Positions 23,561 to 32,679 are shown, numbered from the stretch's first letter. The stretch is DNA of 36,616 nt from Chloroflexota bacterium (GCA_002696685.1 NZSI01000039.1:30115-66730); one strand, 5' to 3'. Numbers and translations are program-made. The notes: generated by a model from the letters alone, not told the origin.

Positions 23561-25912
23561 ATGGTGAACGTCAGGAAATGGAAAAAATTGAATGGTGTTA
23601 CCTCGAAAGTGAAGGAGTCACCAGCAGAGGAAACACCAAACGGTAGTATTGACCAACCTGGTACTCGTTTGCCCGATCCATCAGTAGAACAGCTTCTGTT
23701 AGACAAGATGGAAGTGTATTTGTCAGAAGATAAGATTGCTGAGGTTCGGAGGGCGTATTCGTTCGCTGAAATTGCTCACAAAGGCCAAAAACGCCTATCA
23801 GGTGAACCGTTCTTCGAACATCCGAAACAAACTGCTTTATTTCTCGCCGATCTCAAACTAGATGCCAATACGTTGTCTGCTGCTTTGTTGCATGATGTTC
23901 TTGAAGACTGTGATGTCACATATGATCAGCTACGTGACAAATTTGGAGACGATGTCACGCGTTTGGTGGATGGTGTAACCAAGTTAACACGGGCACAGGT
24001 GATGGGGGATGAAGATTTTCATATGCCGTCTACCGTGGATTATGATCCGGACGCTGAAGAAGATCATATAGACGATATTGCTCAAGCTGAAACTTTAAGA
24101 AAAATGCTCATGACAATGGCTGAGGATGTGAGAGTAGTCCTTATAAAGTTGGCAGACCGCTTGCATAATATGAGGACGATTTCTGCTCTCCCGCCTTCTC
24201 GACGCGAGGCAATGGCTAGGGAGACGCTGGAAATCTTCGCCCCTTTGGCTCACAGACTAGGTATTTGGGAAGTTAAGTGGATGTTGGAGGATATGTCATT
24301 TCAGCAGTTGGAGCCAGACGCATATAAGAGGATATCCAGAAGACTGAACGCAAAAAGAGCCGAGCGTGAGGCGTATGTTGAGAGGATGGTGCACATCATT
24401 AGGGCGGAATTGAAAGCTGCCGATGTTGACGGAGATGTCTATGGCAGGCCAAAACATATCTACAGCATTCACAGGAAGGCGGAAAGGTACTCTAATCAAA
24501 ATAAAGAATCAGAAGAGATTTATGATCTTTTTGCTGTAAGGATAATCGTTGAAGAGGTAAAGGACTGCTACGCAGCCTTAGGTGTAGTACATACTAAGTG
24601 GAGGCCGCTTCCAAATCAGTTTGACGATTATATTGCCAATCCCAAGGACAATTTATATCAGTCTTTGCACACTGCGATTTTGTGTGAAGATAATGCTCCG
24701 GTTGAAGTTCAGATACGTACCAAGGATATGCACCAAGTTGCCGAATATGGAGTTGCTGCACATTGGCTCTATAAGGAGGCTGGTGATCACGATACTCAGT
24801 TTGAGGAAAAAATGACCTGGCTGCGCCAGCTATTGGAATGGCAACGGGATGCTGGTGGAGCGGTAGAGTTTATTGAGTCGTTTAAGACGGACATATTCCA
24901 GAACCAAGTTTATGTATATACACCGAAAGGCGATGTAATAGAACTACCTATCGGCGCAACGCCTCTCGATTTTGCATATCGTATACACACAGATGTTGGG
25001 CACAGTTGCGTGGGTGCCAAGGTCAATGGAAAGCTAGTAGCTCTCAATCATCCTATAGAAAATGGGGATACGATCCAGGTGATGACAAGCAAAACAGCAC
25101 GAGGTCCTAGTCTAGACTGGATTAATGCTAGTTTGGGTTACGCAAAAACCTCCTCAGCCAAAGCCAAAATTAGACAATGGTTTAACCGACAAGAACGTGC
25201 CGGCAATATAGAGAGAGGAAGGGAAGTATTTCTTAGGCAACTGCAGAGACTCGATATAGATATTGATGAGAAAAAGGCCTCTGTCATGCTTAGGTATCGT
25301 GTAATTGATGATATGTTTGCGGCTTTGGGGGACGGAACGCTCACTACTGAAAGGCTTGTTGGAAGATTAACTACTGGTTCTCCAGTCCCACATGTAGAAA
25401 CAAGACAAGGTATGCCTCGGACGGGCCCGGCATCAGGTATAGAGGTTCTCGGAGTAGGGGATTTATTGACCAGTATTGCCAGGTGCTGCAACCCGATCAT
25501 GGGGGACGGAATCGTGGGATTTATAACAAGGGGCAGAGGTGTCACAATACATCGGGTGAACTGTCCTAATATATTGGCGGAAGATGAATCTGAAAGGATC
25601 GTATCTGTTGATTGGGGAGAAACAAAAACCTTGTATCCGGTTCGGGTTCAGATAAAAGGTTGGGATCGTGTTGGACTACTTGGAGATATAACTTCCGTTG
25701 TTTCCAATGAGCGAGTAAATATTGCCAATATTGCTTCTGAAGAATACGATGACATGAGCGTAATTTCGCTGACGGTCTATATCAGTGGTACAGATCAGCT
25801 CAGCACTCTTTATACCCGTTTAGAAGCTGTTAATGGTATTATTAGTGTTTCTAGACTGAGAAGTATTGAACCTGATGCAGACACAGCGAGACAAGTCTCG
25901 AAATACAACTAA
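23561..25912 (+). CDS. rel: Rel/SpoT-family (p)ppGpp synthetase/hydrolase
   Basis: A full-length 783-aa stringent-response enzyme. It has an HD hydrolase domain (His87, His111-Asp112, Asp199 in KLADRLHNM), a synthetase domain (GRPKHIYSI, EIYDLFAVRIIV, YIANPKDNLYQSLHT), a TGS domain (YVYTPKGDVIELPIGATPLDFAYRIH), a Cys-containing CC/zinc-finger region (ARCCNPIMGDGIVGFITRGRG) and a C-terminal ACT domain. An acidic insert (VDYDPDAEEDHIDDI) sits inside the HD domain. The synthetase motif that is RXKD in bifunctional enzymes and EXDD in synthetase-only RelA is QFDD here (353-356). The usual start is kept, though GGAGG is 15 bases away. rpsT follows after 21 bases. Confidence 0.95.
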   Translation: MVNVRKWKKLNGVTSKVKESPAEETPNGSIDQPGTRLPDPSVEQLLLDKMEVYLSEDKIAEVRRAYSFAEIAHKGQKRLSGEPFFEHPKQTALFLADLKLDANTLSAALLHDVLEDCDVTYDQLRDKFGDDVTRLVDGVTKLTRAQVMGDEDFHMPSTVDYDPDAEEDHIDDIAQAETLRKMLMTMAEDVRVVLIKLADRLHNMRTISALPPSRREAMARETLEIFAPLAHRLGIWEVKWMLEDMSFQQLEPDAYKRISRRLNAKRAEREAYVERMVHIIRAELKAADVDGDVYGRPKHIYSIHRKAERYSNQNKESEEIYDLFAVRIIVEEVKDCYAALGVVHTKWRPLPNQFDDYIANPKDNLYQSLHTAILCEDNAPVEVQIRTKDMHQVAEYGVAAHWLYKEAGDHDTQFEEKMTWLRQLLEWQRDAGGAVEFIESFKTDIFQNQVYVYTPKGDVIELPIGATPLDFAYRIHTDVGHSCVGAKVNGKLVALNHPIENGDTIQVMTSKTARGPSLDWINASLGYAKTSSAKAKIRQWFNRQERAGNIERGREVFLRQLQRLDIDIDEKKASVMLRYRVIDDMFAALGDGTLTTERLVGRLTTGSPVPHVETRQGMPRTGPASGIEVLGVGDLLTSIARCCNPIMGDGIVGFITRGRGVTIHRVNCPNILAEDESERIVSVDWGETKTLYPVRVQIKGWDRVGLLGDITSVVSNERVNIANIASEEYDDMSVISLTVYISGTDQLSTLYTRLEAVNGIISVSRLRSIEPDADTARQVSKYN

Positions 25913-25933
25913 TGAATATAGGAGCTTCCTATA

Positions 25934-26197
25934 GTGCCAAGCGCAAAAGCAACCAGAGTACAACTTAGAAAAAATCAGCAGAAACAACCTCTGCGTACTA
26001 AGGCGAGAACGTTTGTAGCGAAGGCACGGAGATTAATTGCGGAAGGTGATGTGGAAGCCGCCGTCGAGGCATCCACCGCTGCGATTGTTGCCTTGGATAA
26101 AGCAGCTCAGAGAGGCGCGATTCACTCTAACAATGCGGCTCGCAGGAAATCTAGGCTTTTGAAAAGCTTAAATGGAACCAAGTCTGACCAGGAGTAA
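25934..26197 (+). CDS. rpsT: 30S ribosomal protein S20
   Basis: An 87-aa, strongly basic, helical protein that binds 16S rRNA early in small-subunit assembly. The C-terminal SNNAARRKSRLLKSL is the family signature. The start is GTG with AGGAG nine bases upstream. It sits between rel and rpsP, eight bases before the latter, so it is probably co-transcribed with both. Length is normal. Confidence 0.9.
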   Translation: MPSAKATRVQLRKNQQKQPLRTKARTFVAKARRLIAEGDVEAAVEASTAAIVALDKAAQRGAIHSNNAARRKSRLLKSLNGTKSDQE

Positions 26198-26204
26198 ATG
26201 CTAA

Positions 26205-26477
26205 ATGTTGAGGATTAGGCTTCGGAGGACAGGAAAAAGAAATCAACCGAGTTATCGGATAGTTGTAGCAGATTCAAGAAAGCCTCGTGATGGGGCTTTT
26301 GTAGATCACCTGGGTCACTACAATCCGATGATAGACCCACCCGAAGTTGTGATCGATGAGGCCAAAGCAAGGGACTGGATCAGTAAAGGTGCTCAGCCTA
26401 GTGAAGCCGTGCAGCGTATGTTGGATAATCTCCCCGGTGATCAAACACAAGAACCAGCCACAGAATCTACGGAGTAG
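26205..26477 (+). CDS. rpsP: 30S ribosomal protein S16
   Basis: A 90-aa small-subunit protein. The N-terminal MLRIRLRRTGKRNQPSYRIV and the DGAFVDHLGHYNP segment are diagnostic. The C-terminus carries a short acidic, Thr/Glu-rich tail. AGGAG from the end of rpsT lies about eleven bases upstream. It begins the common rpsP-khpA-rimM gene order. Confidence 0.97.
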   Translation: MLRIRLRRTGKRNQPSYRIVVADSRKPRDGAFVDHLGHYNPMIDPPEVVIDEAKARDWISKGAQPSEAVQRMLDNLPGDQTQEPATESTE

Positions 26478-26492
26478 AGACAGCAAGTCCCG

Positions 26493-26732
26493 ATGGCACA
26501 ACTAAAACAATTAGTGGAGTACATAGCGCAGTCGATCGTGACGCATCCAAACGATGTTGTTGTTACTGAGGAAGAGAATGAGCAAGGTAGAGTATTTATC
26601 ACTCTGCAGGTTCATCCTGAAGACAAAGGCAAAGTAATAGGAAGGCAGGGCAGAGTCGCCCAGTCGATACGGTCACTGCTTAGGGTTGCTGCTGTTAAGA
26701 ATGGTGTTCACGCGAATTTGGATATTGACTGA
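26493..26732 (+). CDS. khpA: KH-domain RNA-binding protein KhpA
   Basis: A 79-aa single KH-domain protein. The RNA-contacting GxxG loop is GRQGR near residues 50-54, in the segment KVIGRQGRVAQSIRSLL. KhpA partners with KhpB in several bacteria and affects RNA and cell-envelope functions. Its place between rpsP and rimM is conserved across many bacteria. Confidence 0.93.
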   Translation: MAQLKQLVEYIAQSIVTHPNDVVVTEEENEQGRVFITLQVHPEDKGKVIGRQGRVAQSIRSLLRVAAVKNGVHANLDID

Positions 26733-26769
26733 CTTAGATTAAGAAGAAGTTGGATATCGGTGAAATTGG

Positions 26770-27321
26770 TTGCGGTCCAAAAGAGAGCTCAACAGTAATA
26801 CTCCTACTGATCATATTGTGGTCGGTATTGTACGTGGTTCTAGAGGCTTAAGTGGTGAACTCCGTGTTGAAGTTACGACTGAAGTATCTGAAAGGTTTGA
26901 TGTAACAAACACTCTGTTTCTCGATGGGGAAGCGCACACGATAATGTCCTCAAGATTTGATCGGCGTGGGGTATTGCTAAAACTTAGTGATGTTCAAGAT
27001 CGCAACGAGGCTGATCAATGTAGAGGGTTGCAACTGTCTATACCCGAAGCGGAAGCGGTCACCTCTAATAAAGGATATTTTCACCACGAACTGGTAGGAC
27101 TACAAGCCTATGAGCGTGGCGAATATTTGGGTGTTATATCCGAAATTATAGAGACAGGAGCCAATGATGTTTTCGTCATTCACATGGCTGGAGAGAATGA
27201 CGTTCTAATACCCGTGATAGAGGGGGTGATTTTATCGGTTGATATCGGACTCAGCTCTATTGAAGTCGAAGTTCCTATTGGTTTGGAGCGTAATCGTAAA
27301 AAACCGTCTTCCGGAGAGTAA
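26770..27321 (+). CDS. rimM: 16S rRNA-processing protein RimM
   Basis: RimM assists maturation of the 30S subunit and binds S19. The N-terminal beta-barrel has VVGIVRGSRGLSGELRVEV, and the C-terminal PRC-like barrel has GYFHHELVGLQAY and DVLIPVIEGVI. At 183 aa the length is usual. An in-frame stop at 26761 leaves TTG at 26770 as the first start; a ribosome-binding site is not clear. The usual next genes, trmD and rplS, are absent; the str cluster follows instead. Confidence 0.9.
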   Translation: MRSKRELNSNTPTDHIVVGIVRGSRGLSGELRVEVTTEVSERFDVTNTLFLDGEAHTIMSSRFDRRGVLLKLSDVQDRNEADQCRGLQLSIPEAEAVTSNKGYFHHELVGLQAYERGEYLGVISEIIETGANDVFVIHMAGENDVLIPVIEGVILSVDIGLSSIEVEVPIGLERNRKKPSSGE

Positions 27322-27353
27322 TTAAAATTCTGCCTGAATAAAGTATTTTAATT
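27320..27353. terminator. AT-rich inverted repeat after rimM, weak terminator candidate
   Basis: AATTAAAAT (27320-27328) and ATTTTAATT (27345-27353) are perfect nine-base complements overlapping the rimM stop. The stem is all A/T and no T-run follows, so termination is doubtful. Confidence 0.3.
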
Positions 27354-27390
27354 CAAGAAATTTACTGCCTATTTTGGGTCCTCTCAGGCG

Positions 27391-27419
27391 TTGACACTAA
27401 TTTGTCTCGAGCGTATAAT
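27391..27419 (+). promoter_or_regulatory. consensus sigma-70 promoter of the ribosomal-protein cluster
   Basis: TTGACA (27391-27396) and TATAAT (27414-27419) both match consensus fully with a 17-base spacer. It lies 71 bases before rpsL, so the leader is about 65 bases and includes a GC-rich CCCCTCGGGG stretch. This is the strongest promoter match in the window, as expected for a highly expressed operon. Confidence 0.88.
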
Positions 27420-27490
27420 TGCTCCTTGTCGCCCCTCGGGGAGGCCTATACTTTTGCCTTTTAAAGGAACCCAAGATATAGGGATTTTTA

Positions 27491-27901
27491 ATGCCTACAG
27501 TTAATCAGTTAATTAGAAAAAAGAGACGTAAAAAGCAGCGCAAGAATACTGCTCCTGCTTTAGACCTCACGTGGAATACATTAAAGAATACCGGTAGTCG
27601 AGGGGCTAGGTCTCCTCATAAAAGAGGTGTTTGTATTCAAGTCAGGACTCAGACTCCAAAGAAACCGAACTCTGCTCTAAGAAAAGTTGCTAGGGTTCGT
27701 CTCACCAATGGGATGGAAGTGACAGCTTATATCCCCGGTGAAGGTCATAATCTTCAAGAGCACTCAGTTGTTCTTATTAGGGGTGGGAAAGTGAGAGATC
27801 TGCCAGGGGTAAGGTATCACGTCGTGAGGGGCGTTTTAGATACTGCTGGTGTGCAGGGTCGTAAGCGAGGGCGCAGCAAATACGGCGCCCGAGATGAATA
27901 A
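27491..27901 (+). CDS. rpsL: 30S ribosomal protein S12
   Basis: A 136-aa decoding-centre protein. [16 protein letters not shown] and [14 protein letters not shown] carry the two Lys positions where streptomycin resistance changes usually occur; both are Lys here, so no such change is visible. It has the insert between residues 24 and 40 known from the longer, Bacillus-like S12 form. AGGGA lies six bases before the ATG. It is the first gene of the str/S10 cluster. Confidence 0.97.
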   Translation: MPTVNQLIRKKRRKKQRKNTAPALDLTWNTLKNTGSRGARSPHKRGVCIQVRTQTPKKPNSALRKVARVRLTNGMEVTAYIPGEGHNLQEHSVVLIRGGKVRDLPGVRYHVVRGVLDTAGVQGRKRGRSKYGARDE

Positions 27902-27920
27902 ATAGGTTACTCAAGAGAAC

Positions 27921-28391
27921 ATGGCACGAAGAAGAAGAGCAGAAATACGAAAAATATTGCCTGACCCGAGACACAACAGTGTTGACTTAGCTAAGTTTAT
28001 CAACAGCGTTATGCAGGACGGAAAGAAAACTGTTGCGCAGCGTATTGTGTACAGTGCCATGGAGAAAGCTGAATCTGAAGCTGGAAGGCCCGCCTTCGAG
28101 ATATTTGAGCAAGCAATTAGAAATGCGACTCCTATGATTGAGGTCAGGTCTAGAAGAGTTGGGGGGGCCAACTATCAAGTGCCGACAGAAGTACGACCTT
28201 CGAGGCGTTTAGCCCTCGCAATGAGATGGATCGTTACAGGTGCTCGCCAAAGATCTGGAAGAGGCATGTCAGAGAAACTGTCATCTGAGCTTCTAGATGC
28301 TTCAAGGGGCCAAGGGGCTGCAGTTCGTAGAAAAGAAGAAGTCTTCCGGATGGCAGAGGCCAACAGGGCTTTTGCGCATTATCGCTGGTAG
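27921..28391 (+). CDS. rpsG: 30S ribosomal protein S7
   Basis: A 156-aa primary 16S rRNA-binding protein that nucleates the head of the small subunit. ILPDPRHNSVDLAKFINSVM and GGANYQVPTEVRPSRRLALA are typical. The C-terminus is of usual length (ANRAFAHYRW). It follows rpsL by 19 bases with an AAGAGA box. Co-transcribed with rpsL and fusA. Confidence 0.97.
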   Translation: MARRRRAEIRKILPDPRHNSVDLAKFINSVMQDGKKTVAQRIVYSAMEKAESEAGRPAFEIFEQAIRNATPMIEVRSRRVGGANYQVPTEVRPSRRLALAMRWIVTGARQRSGRGMSEKLSSELLDASRGQGAAVRRKEEVFRMAEANRAFAHYRW

Positions 28392-28437
28392 AAATTCATA
28401 GGGATCGTCTGGACTCCATAATCGCAGGTGAATTGAA

Positions 28438-30498
28438 ATGCCACGAAATTCTCTCAAACAAACTAGAAATATAGGTTTTATTGCACATATTGATGCAGGT
28501 AAAACTACTGTCTCTGAGCGGGTGCTTTATTTTGCAGGGCGGATTCATAAGCTAGGAACGACCGATGACGGTAATACGGCTCTTGACTGGATGGATCAGG
28601 AAAGAGAGCGTGGAATTACTATCACCTCGGCTGCCACTGCCTGCACTTGGGGTGAGTGGGATATTAATATCATAGATACTCCGGGCCATGTTGACTTTAC
28701 AGCTGAGGTGGAACGAAGCCTTAGAGTTCTTGATGGTGGGGTGGTGGTATTTGATGCAGTCGCCGGAGTACAGCCACAATCAGAAACCGTATGGCGTCAG
28801 GCTGATAAATACCACGTACCTCGCATCTGTTTCATAAATAAGATGGACAAAATTGGCGGTGACTATTATGGGGCAATAAAAACCATAGTAGACCGCTTGG
28901 GTGGCAATCCAGTTGCTATTCAAATACCTATGGGCGCTGAGGACAATTATCGAGGAGTTATTGACCTTGTAGAAGGGAAGTCATATACCTATCCCGATGA
29001 TAGTGGAGAGTTTGAAGAGGGGGGTGTCCCGGATGAATACCAGGAAGAGTTTGATTCCAGGCGACAAGAGATGATTGAGAAAGTGGCGGAGCTGGATGAC
29101 GGCTTGCTTGAGAAATTCCTGATGGAAGAAGATATTTCATTGGACGACCTCAAAGGGGCAATTCGTCGGGCTACTATCGCCTATAAGATGGTTCCAGTGT
29201 TAAGTGGAACGGCATTAAAAAATAAGTGTGTTCAACCGCTCTTGGAGGCTGTTGGTGCTTACCTGCCTTCTCCTCTAGACGTTCCCTCTGTCCAGGGCAC
29301 AGTACCTGGAAAGAGTGAAGAAGTACTAGAACGCAAGGCAAGTTTTGATGAACCGTTTGCGGCGCTAGCATTCAAAACGGTGACAGATCCGTTTATCGGT
29401 AGGTTGGTATATTTCAGAGTTTACTCAGGCACTGCTAAGTCAGGCTCGACTGTCCTTAATACTGTGACTGGTGATCGAGAGCGGCTAGGTCGAATAGTTA
29501 AGATGCATGCTGACCAGAGAGAGGAAGTGGAGGAGGTGTTTGCTGGGGAAATAGCGGCAGCTGTTGGTTTGAAAGATACCTCTACAGGGGAAACATTTTG
29601 TGATTTGGAGAATCCGATAGTCTTGGAAAAAATAGAATTTCCGGACCCGGTCGTTTCAGTTGCGATTGAACCAAAGGCTAGGGCTGACCAGGACAAACTA
29701 TCTGATGCTCTCGTGAAGCTTTCTGATGAGGACCCTACTTTCAGGGTTCAGTATGACGATGAAACCGGACAGACCGTTATGTCGGGTATGGGTGAGCTAC
29801 ACCTGGAGATACTAACTGATCGAATGGTAAGGGAGTTTAAAGTTGAGGCTAATGTCGGCCGTCCCAGAGTAGCGTTTAGAGAAACTATTCGCAAAAACAC
29901 GACTGCAGAAGGTAAGTTCGTTCGCCAATCTGGTGGGCATGGTCAGTATGGGCACGTCATTATTGAGATGGAACCTCTTGAAAGAGGGGAGGGTGTTCAG
30001 TTTGAAAATAAGATTAGAGGAGGAGCAATACCCACAGAATATATCTCCTCTGTTGAGGATGGAGTCAGGGGAGCTCTTAATAATGGGCCGAAATCCGGTT
30101 TCCCAGTCATTGATCTTCTAGTAAGACTAATTGATGGAACTTATCATGATGTGGACTCCTCTAAAGTGTCTTTTGAAATAGCAGGTTCAATGGCGGCTAG
30201 AACCGCTGTAAACCGATGTAATCCTGTTGTACTAGAGCCGGTAATGACGTTGGAGGTTGTTACACCAGAGGACTATCTGGGTGAGGTGATAGGTGATCTC
30301 GGAAGACGCCGCGCTTCAGTTGAAAGCATCGATGCTCAGAATGATACCCAAATAGTGAAAGCTTCATTGCCTTTAGCGGAAAGTTTTGGGTATGCCAATG
30401 ACTTGCGATCAATTACACAGGGTAGAGCTGGATACTCGATGGAGTTCAATAGATACTTAGAGGCTCCGGAGTCTGTAGTGGAGGCTCAGTCCGCCTAG
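28438..30498 (+). CDS. fusA: elongation factor G
   Basis: A 686-aa translational GTPase that drives translocation. GTP-binding motifs: AHIDAGKTT (G1), RGITITSAATA (switch I Thr), DTPGHVDF (G3), NKMDK (G4) and SGTALKNK (G5). The domain IV segment SGGHGQYGHVIIEMEP and the C-terminal fold are intact. CAGGTGA precedes the ATG. In many bacteria tuf comes next; here rpsJ follows directly after 61 bases. Confidence 0.97.
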   Translation: MPRNSLKQTRNIGFIAHIDAGKTTVSERVLYFAGRIHKLGTTDDGNTALDWMDQERERGITITSAATACTWGEWDINIIDTPGHVDFTAEVERSLRVLDGGVVVFDAVAGVQPQSETVWRQADKYHVPRICFINKMDKIGGDYYGAIKTIVDRLGGNPVAIQIPMGAEDNYRGVIDLVEGKSYTYPDDSGEFEEGGVPDEYQEEFDSRRQEMIEKVAELDDGLLEKFLMEEDISLDDLKGAIRRATIAYKMVPVLSGTALKNKCVQPLLEAVGAYLPSPLDVPSVQGTVPGKSEEVLERKASFDEPFAALAFKTVTDPFIGRLVYFRVYSGTAKSGSTVLNTVTGDRERLGRIVKMHADQREEVEEVFAGEIAAAVGLKDTSTGETFCDLENPIVLEKIEFPDPVVSVAIEPKARADQDKLSDALVKLSDEDPTFRVQYDDETGQTVMSGMGELHLEILTDRMVREFKVEANVGRPRVAFRETIRKNTTAEGKFVRQSGGHGQYGHVIIEMEPLERGEGVQFENKIRGGAIPTEYISSVEDGVRGALNNGPKSGFPVIDLLVRLIDGTYHDVDSSKVSFEIAGSMAARTAVNRCNPVVLEPVMTLEVVTPEDYLGEVIGDLGRRRASVESIDAQNDTQIVKASLPLAESFGYANDLRSITQGRAGYSMEFNRYLEAPESVVEAQSA

Positions 30499-30559
30499 CG
30501 GTGGATCTAACAGGCAATCTTAAAGAGAATTACAAAGTATAAATTTATAGGAAATCATT

Positions 30560-30874
30560 ATGACACAGGCTGCGCAAAAGATTAGGGTTATCCTTAAAGC
30601 TTTTGATCATAGAATTTTGGATCAATCTGCTGGTCAGATAGTAGAGACAGCGGAGAGAACTGGCGCCCGGGTGTCTGGCCCTATTCCTCTTCCAACGGCC
30701 ATAAAGCGTTTTTGCGTTCTTCGAGCCCCTCATATTGATAAGGACTCAAGGGAGCACTTTGAGATAAGAACACACAACCGATTAATAGATATCCATAGCC
30801 CTACATCTAAAACTATCGATTCATTAACGAATCTTGATATGCCAGCCGGTGTGGATATATCTCTTAAACTCTAA
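30560..30874 (+). CDS. rpsJ: 30S ribosomal protein S10
   Basis: A 104-aa protein. [17 protein letters not shown] and the [12 protein letters not shown] segment are diagnostic; S10 also pairs with NusB in antitermination. AGGAAA lies before the ATG. It begins the classic S10 order, here joined to the str genes without a separate strong promoter that I can see. Confidence 0.97.
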   Translation: MTQAAQKIRVILKAFDHRILDQSAGQIVETAERTGARVSGPIPLPTAIKRFCVLRAPHIDKDSREHFEIRTHNRLIDIHSPTSKTIDSLTNLDMPAGVDISLKL

Positions 30875-30923
30875 AATTGACCCGCAATAAAGATACTAAA
30901 ATAAGGATAGGCTAGAAGTTTAT

Positions 30924-31556
30924 ATGACGCTACATGGAATATTAGGGAAAGTAATTGGAGGAACCCAGTTCTTTCACGAGGATGGGACTGCCGATAGTGT
31001 GACAGCTATTCAGGCCGGACCTTGCACTGTCATACAGATTAAGACGGATGAAACTGATGGGTACGAGAGTATTCAGTTGGGATTTGATCCTGTCACGAAG
31101 GTTAATTCCCCCAGGAAAGGTCATGTATCTAAATCTGGTGGCCGAAACTTTCGGCATCTTAGAGAAGTTTCAGCAGATGATGTATCTGCTGTAGATGTTG
31201 GTGAAGAGATTGGTGTTGGTATATTTGAGGTTGGTGAGAAAGTTAATGTAACTGGCACCTCCAAAGGGAAAGGATTCCAAGGGGGAGTCAAAAGATATAA
31301 CTTTCGAGGTGGCCCTAAGACGCACGGGCAGTCTGATAGGCACCGGGCTCCGGGTTCCATTGGTGCTGGCACGACACCAGGTCGTGTAATCAAAGGCATG
31401 AGGATGGCTGGCCGTATGGGCGGAGACAAAGTGACAGTCAAACATCTGGAAGTTGTTATGGTTGATTCCGACAGGAACCTGCTCCTTGTAAAGGGAGGGG
31501 TCCCCGGTCACAAGGATGCCTTGGTAATTATTAAAAAGTCTGAGCTAAAGAGTTAA
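30924..31556 (+). CDS. rplC: 50S ribosomal protein L3
   Basis: A 210-aa large-subunit protein close to the peptidyl-transferase region. GILGKVIGGTQFF is the N-terminal signature, and KGKGFQGGVKRYNFRGGPKTHG is the extended loop carrying the conserved Gln (modified in some bacteria by PrmB). Length is normal. AAGGATAGG lies upstream. rplD starts five bases after the stop. Confidence 0.97.
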   Translation: MTLHGILGKVIGGTQFFHEDGTADSVTAIQAGPCTVIQIKTDETDGYESIQLGFDPVTKVNSPRKGHVSKSGGRNFRHLREVSADDVSAVDVGEEIGVGIFEVGEKVNVTGTSKGKGFQGGVKRYNFRGGPKTHGQSDRHRAPGSIGAGTTPGRVIKGMRMAGRMGGDKVTVKHLEVVMVDSDRNLLLVKGGVPGHKDALVIIKKSELKS

Positions 31557-31561
31557 TTGGC

Positions 31562-32386
31562 GTGAAATTACAAGTTAAAGATATAAAAGGTGGATCATCC
31601 GGAGAAATTGACGTCAGGGACGACGTTTTCGGTGTCCCTGAGAAAGCTGCTTTGGTTCATCAAGTAGTTGTTGGACATTTGGCTAATAGAAGGCAGGGAA
31701 CCGTCAAGACTAAAACCCGATCTGAAGTCTCTGGTGGGGGTGCCAAGCCAAGGCCACAGAAGCATTCAGGGCGATCTCGCCAGGGGTCTATAAGGTCCCC
31801 TATATGGGTTGGTGGTGGGCGTGCTTTTGGTCCTAATCCCAGAAGTTACCGCAAGCGTACACCCAAGAAAATGAGACGACTAGCTATCCTATCTGTGTTG
31901 TCCGATAAGGTTCGGCAGGGCACCTTGGTTGTGGTCGATAATTTGGACATAGAAGACTCCAAAACTAAGTCGATGAAGATTGTTTTAGAAGCCCTTCAGA
32001 CTACGGGATCCGCATTAGTAGTCACAAACGGGAGAAACGACAATGTAGTCAGAGCCTCAGGTAATTTGCAGAGGGTGAAAACTCTTCCCGCCAATGTTCT
32101 AAACACATTGGATCTTATCAATAAATCATCGATTGTTATGACAGTTGATGCAGTTAGGAAGATTGAAGAAACTTGGGGAGGTGTCTACAAAGGTGAGAGG
32201 CTCTCCGACCTTGTGGAAAAAGTCCCCGTCGCTGCTGATGACTCACCAGATGATTCCAGCATGGGCTTATCTGGGGAAGATGTAGAGGAAGTTGAGCGGC
32301 CAGCTAAGGTTTTGTCAGATAGGGAGCTTTTAAAAGAGCTGGTTGAAGAGATTGATACTGAAGAAGCTGGACCTGAGGTTAAGTAA
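31562..32386 (+). CDS. rplD: 50S ribosomal protein L4 with acidic C-terminal extension
   Basis: The L4 core is normal: the loop region with TKTRSEVSGGGAKPRPQKHSGRSRQGSIRSP threads the exit tunnel, followed by FGPNPRSYRKRTPKKMRRLA. The total of 274 aa is about 60-70 residues longer than usual; the extra C-terminus (from about residue 222) is acidic and low in hydrophobics (DDSPDDSSMGLSGEDVEEVE...). The start is GTG. In some bacteria L4 represses its own operon; nothing here shows that directly. The stop and the rplW start overlap (TAATG). Confidence 0.95.
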   Translation: MKLQVKDIKGGSSGEIDVRDDVFGVPEKAALVHQVVVGHLANRRQGTVKTKTRSEVSGGGAKPRPQKHSGRSRQGSIRSPIWVGGGRAFGPNPRSYRKRTPKKMRRLAILSVLSDKVRQGTLVVVDNLDIEDSKTKSMKIVLEALQTTGSALVVTNGRNDNVVRASGNLQRVKTLPANVLNTLDLINKSSIVMTVDAVRKIEETWGGVYKGERLSDLVEKVPVAADDSPDDSSMGLSGEDVEEVERPAKVLSDRELLKELVEEIDTEEAGPEVK

Positions 32387-32679
32387 TGAGCAAACTTCAC
32401 AAGTTCTCGATTCTTCGCAAGCCGGTTGTTACGGAAAAGTCTACTCTTTTACAAGAAGACAATAGATATGTGTTTGAAGTGGCGCCATCTGCCACCAAGC
32501 ATGAGATAAAAGATGCCGTGGAGTCAGCTTTTGGGGTATCTGTAAGAAAAGTTCGCACGATGAACGTTAGAGGGAAAAAGAAAAGATTTGGTCCAAGGTA
32601 CTCGCAATTGAGGTCTTGGAAGAAAGCCATCGTTACGGTTTCACCTGGTGATTCCATAACACTGTTCGAGGGTGTTTAA
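32386..32679 (+). CDS. rplW: 50S ribosomal protein L23
   Basis: A 97-aa protein at the tunnel exit, the docking site for trigger factor and [17 protein letters not shown] and [24 protein letters not shown] are typical, as is [17 protein letters not shown]. It is joined at both ends by TAATG overlaps to rplD and rplB, implying coupled translation. Confidence 0.97.
   Translation: MSKLHKFSILRKPVVTEKSTLLQEDNRYVFEVAPSATKHEIKDAVESAFGVSVRKVRTMNVRGKKKRFGPRYSQLRSWKKAIVTVSPGDSITLFEGV

Noticed and set aside
25138..25545. 135-codon minus-strand frame
   Set aside because: It is antisense to the conserved C-terminal part of rel.
27560..27610. Insert in S12 as a novelty
   Set aside because: The same region is longer in Bacillus-type S12 proteins, so it is a known form.
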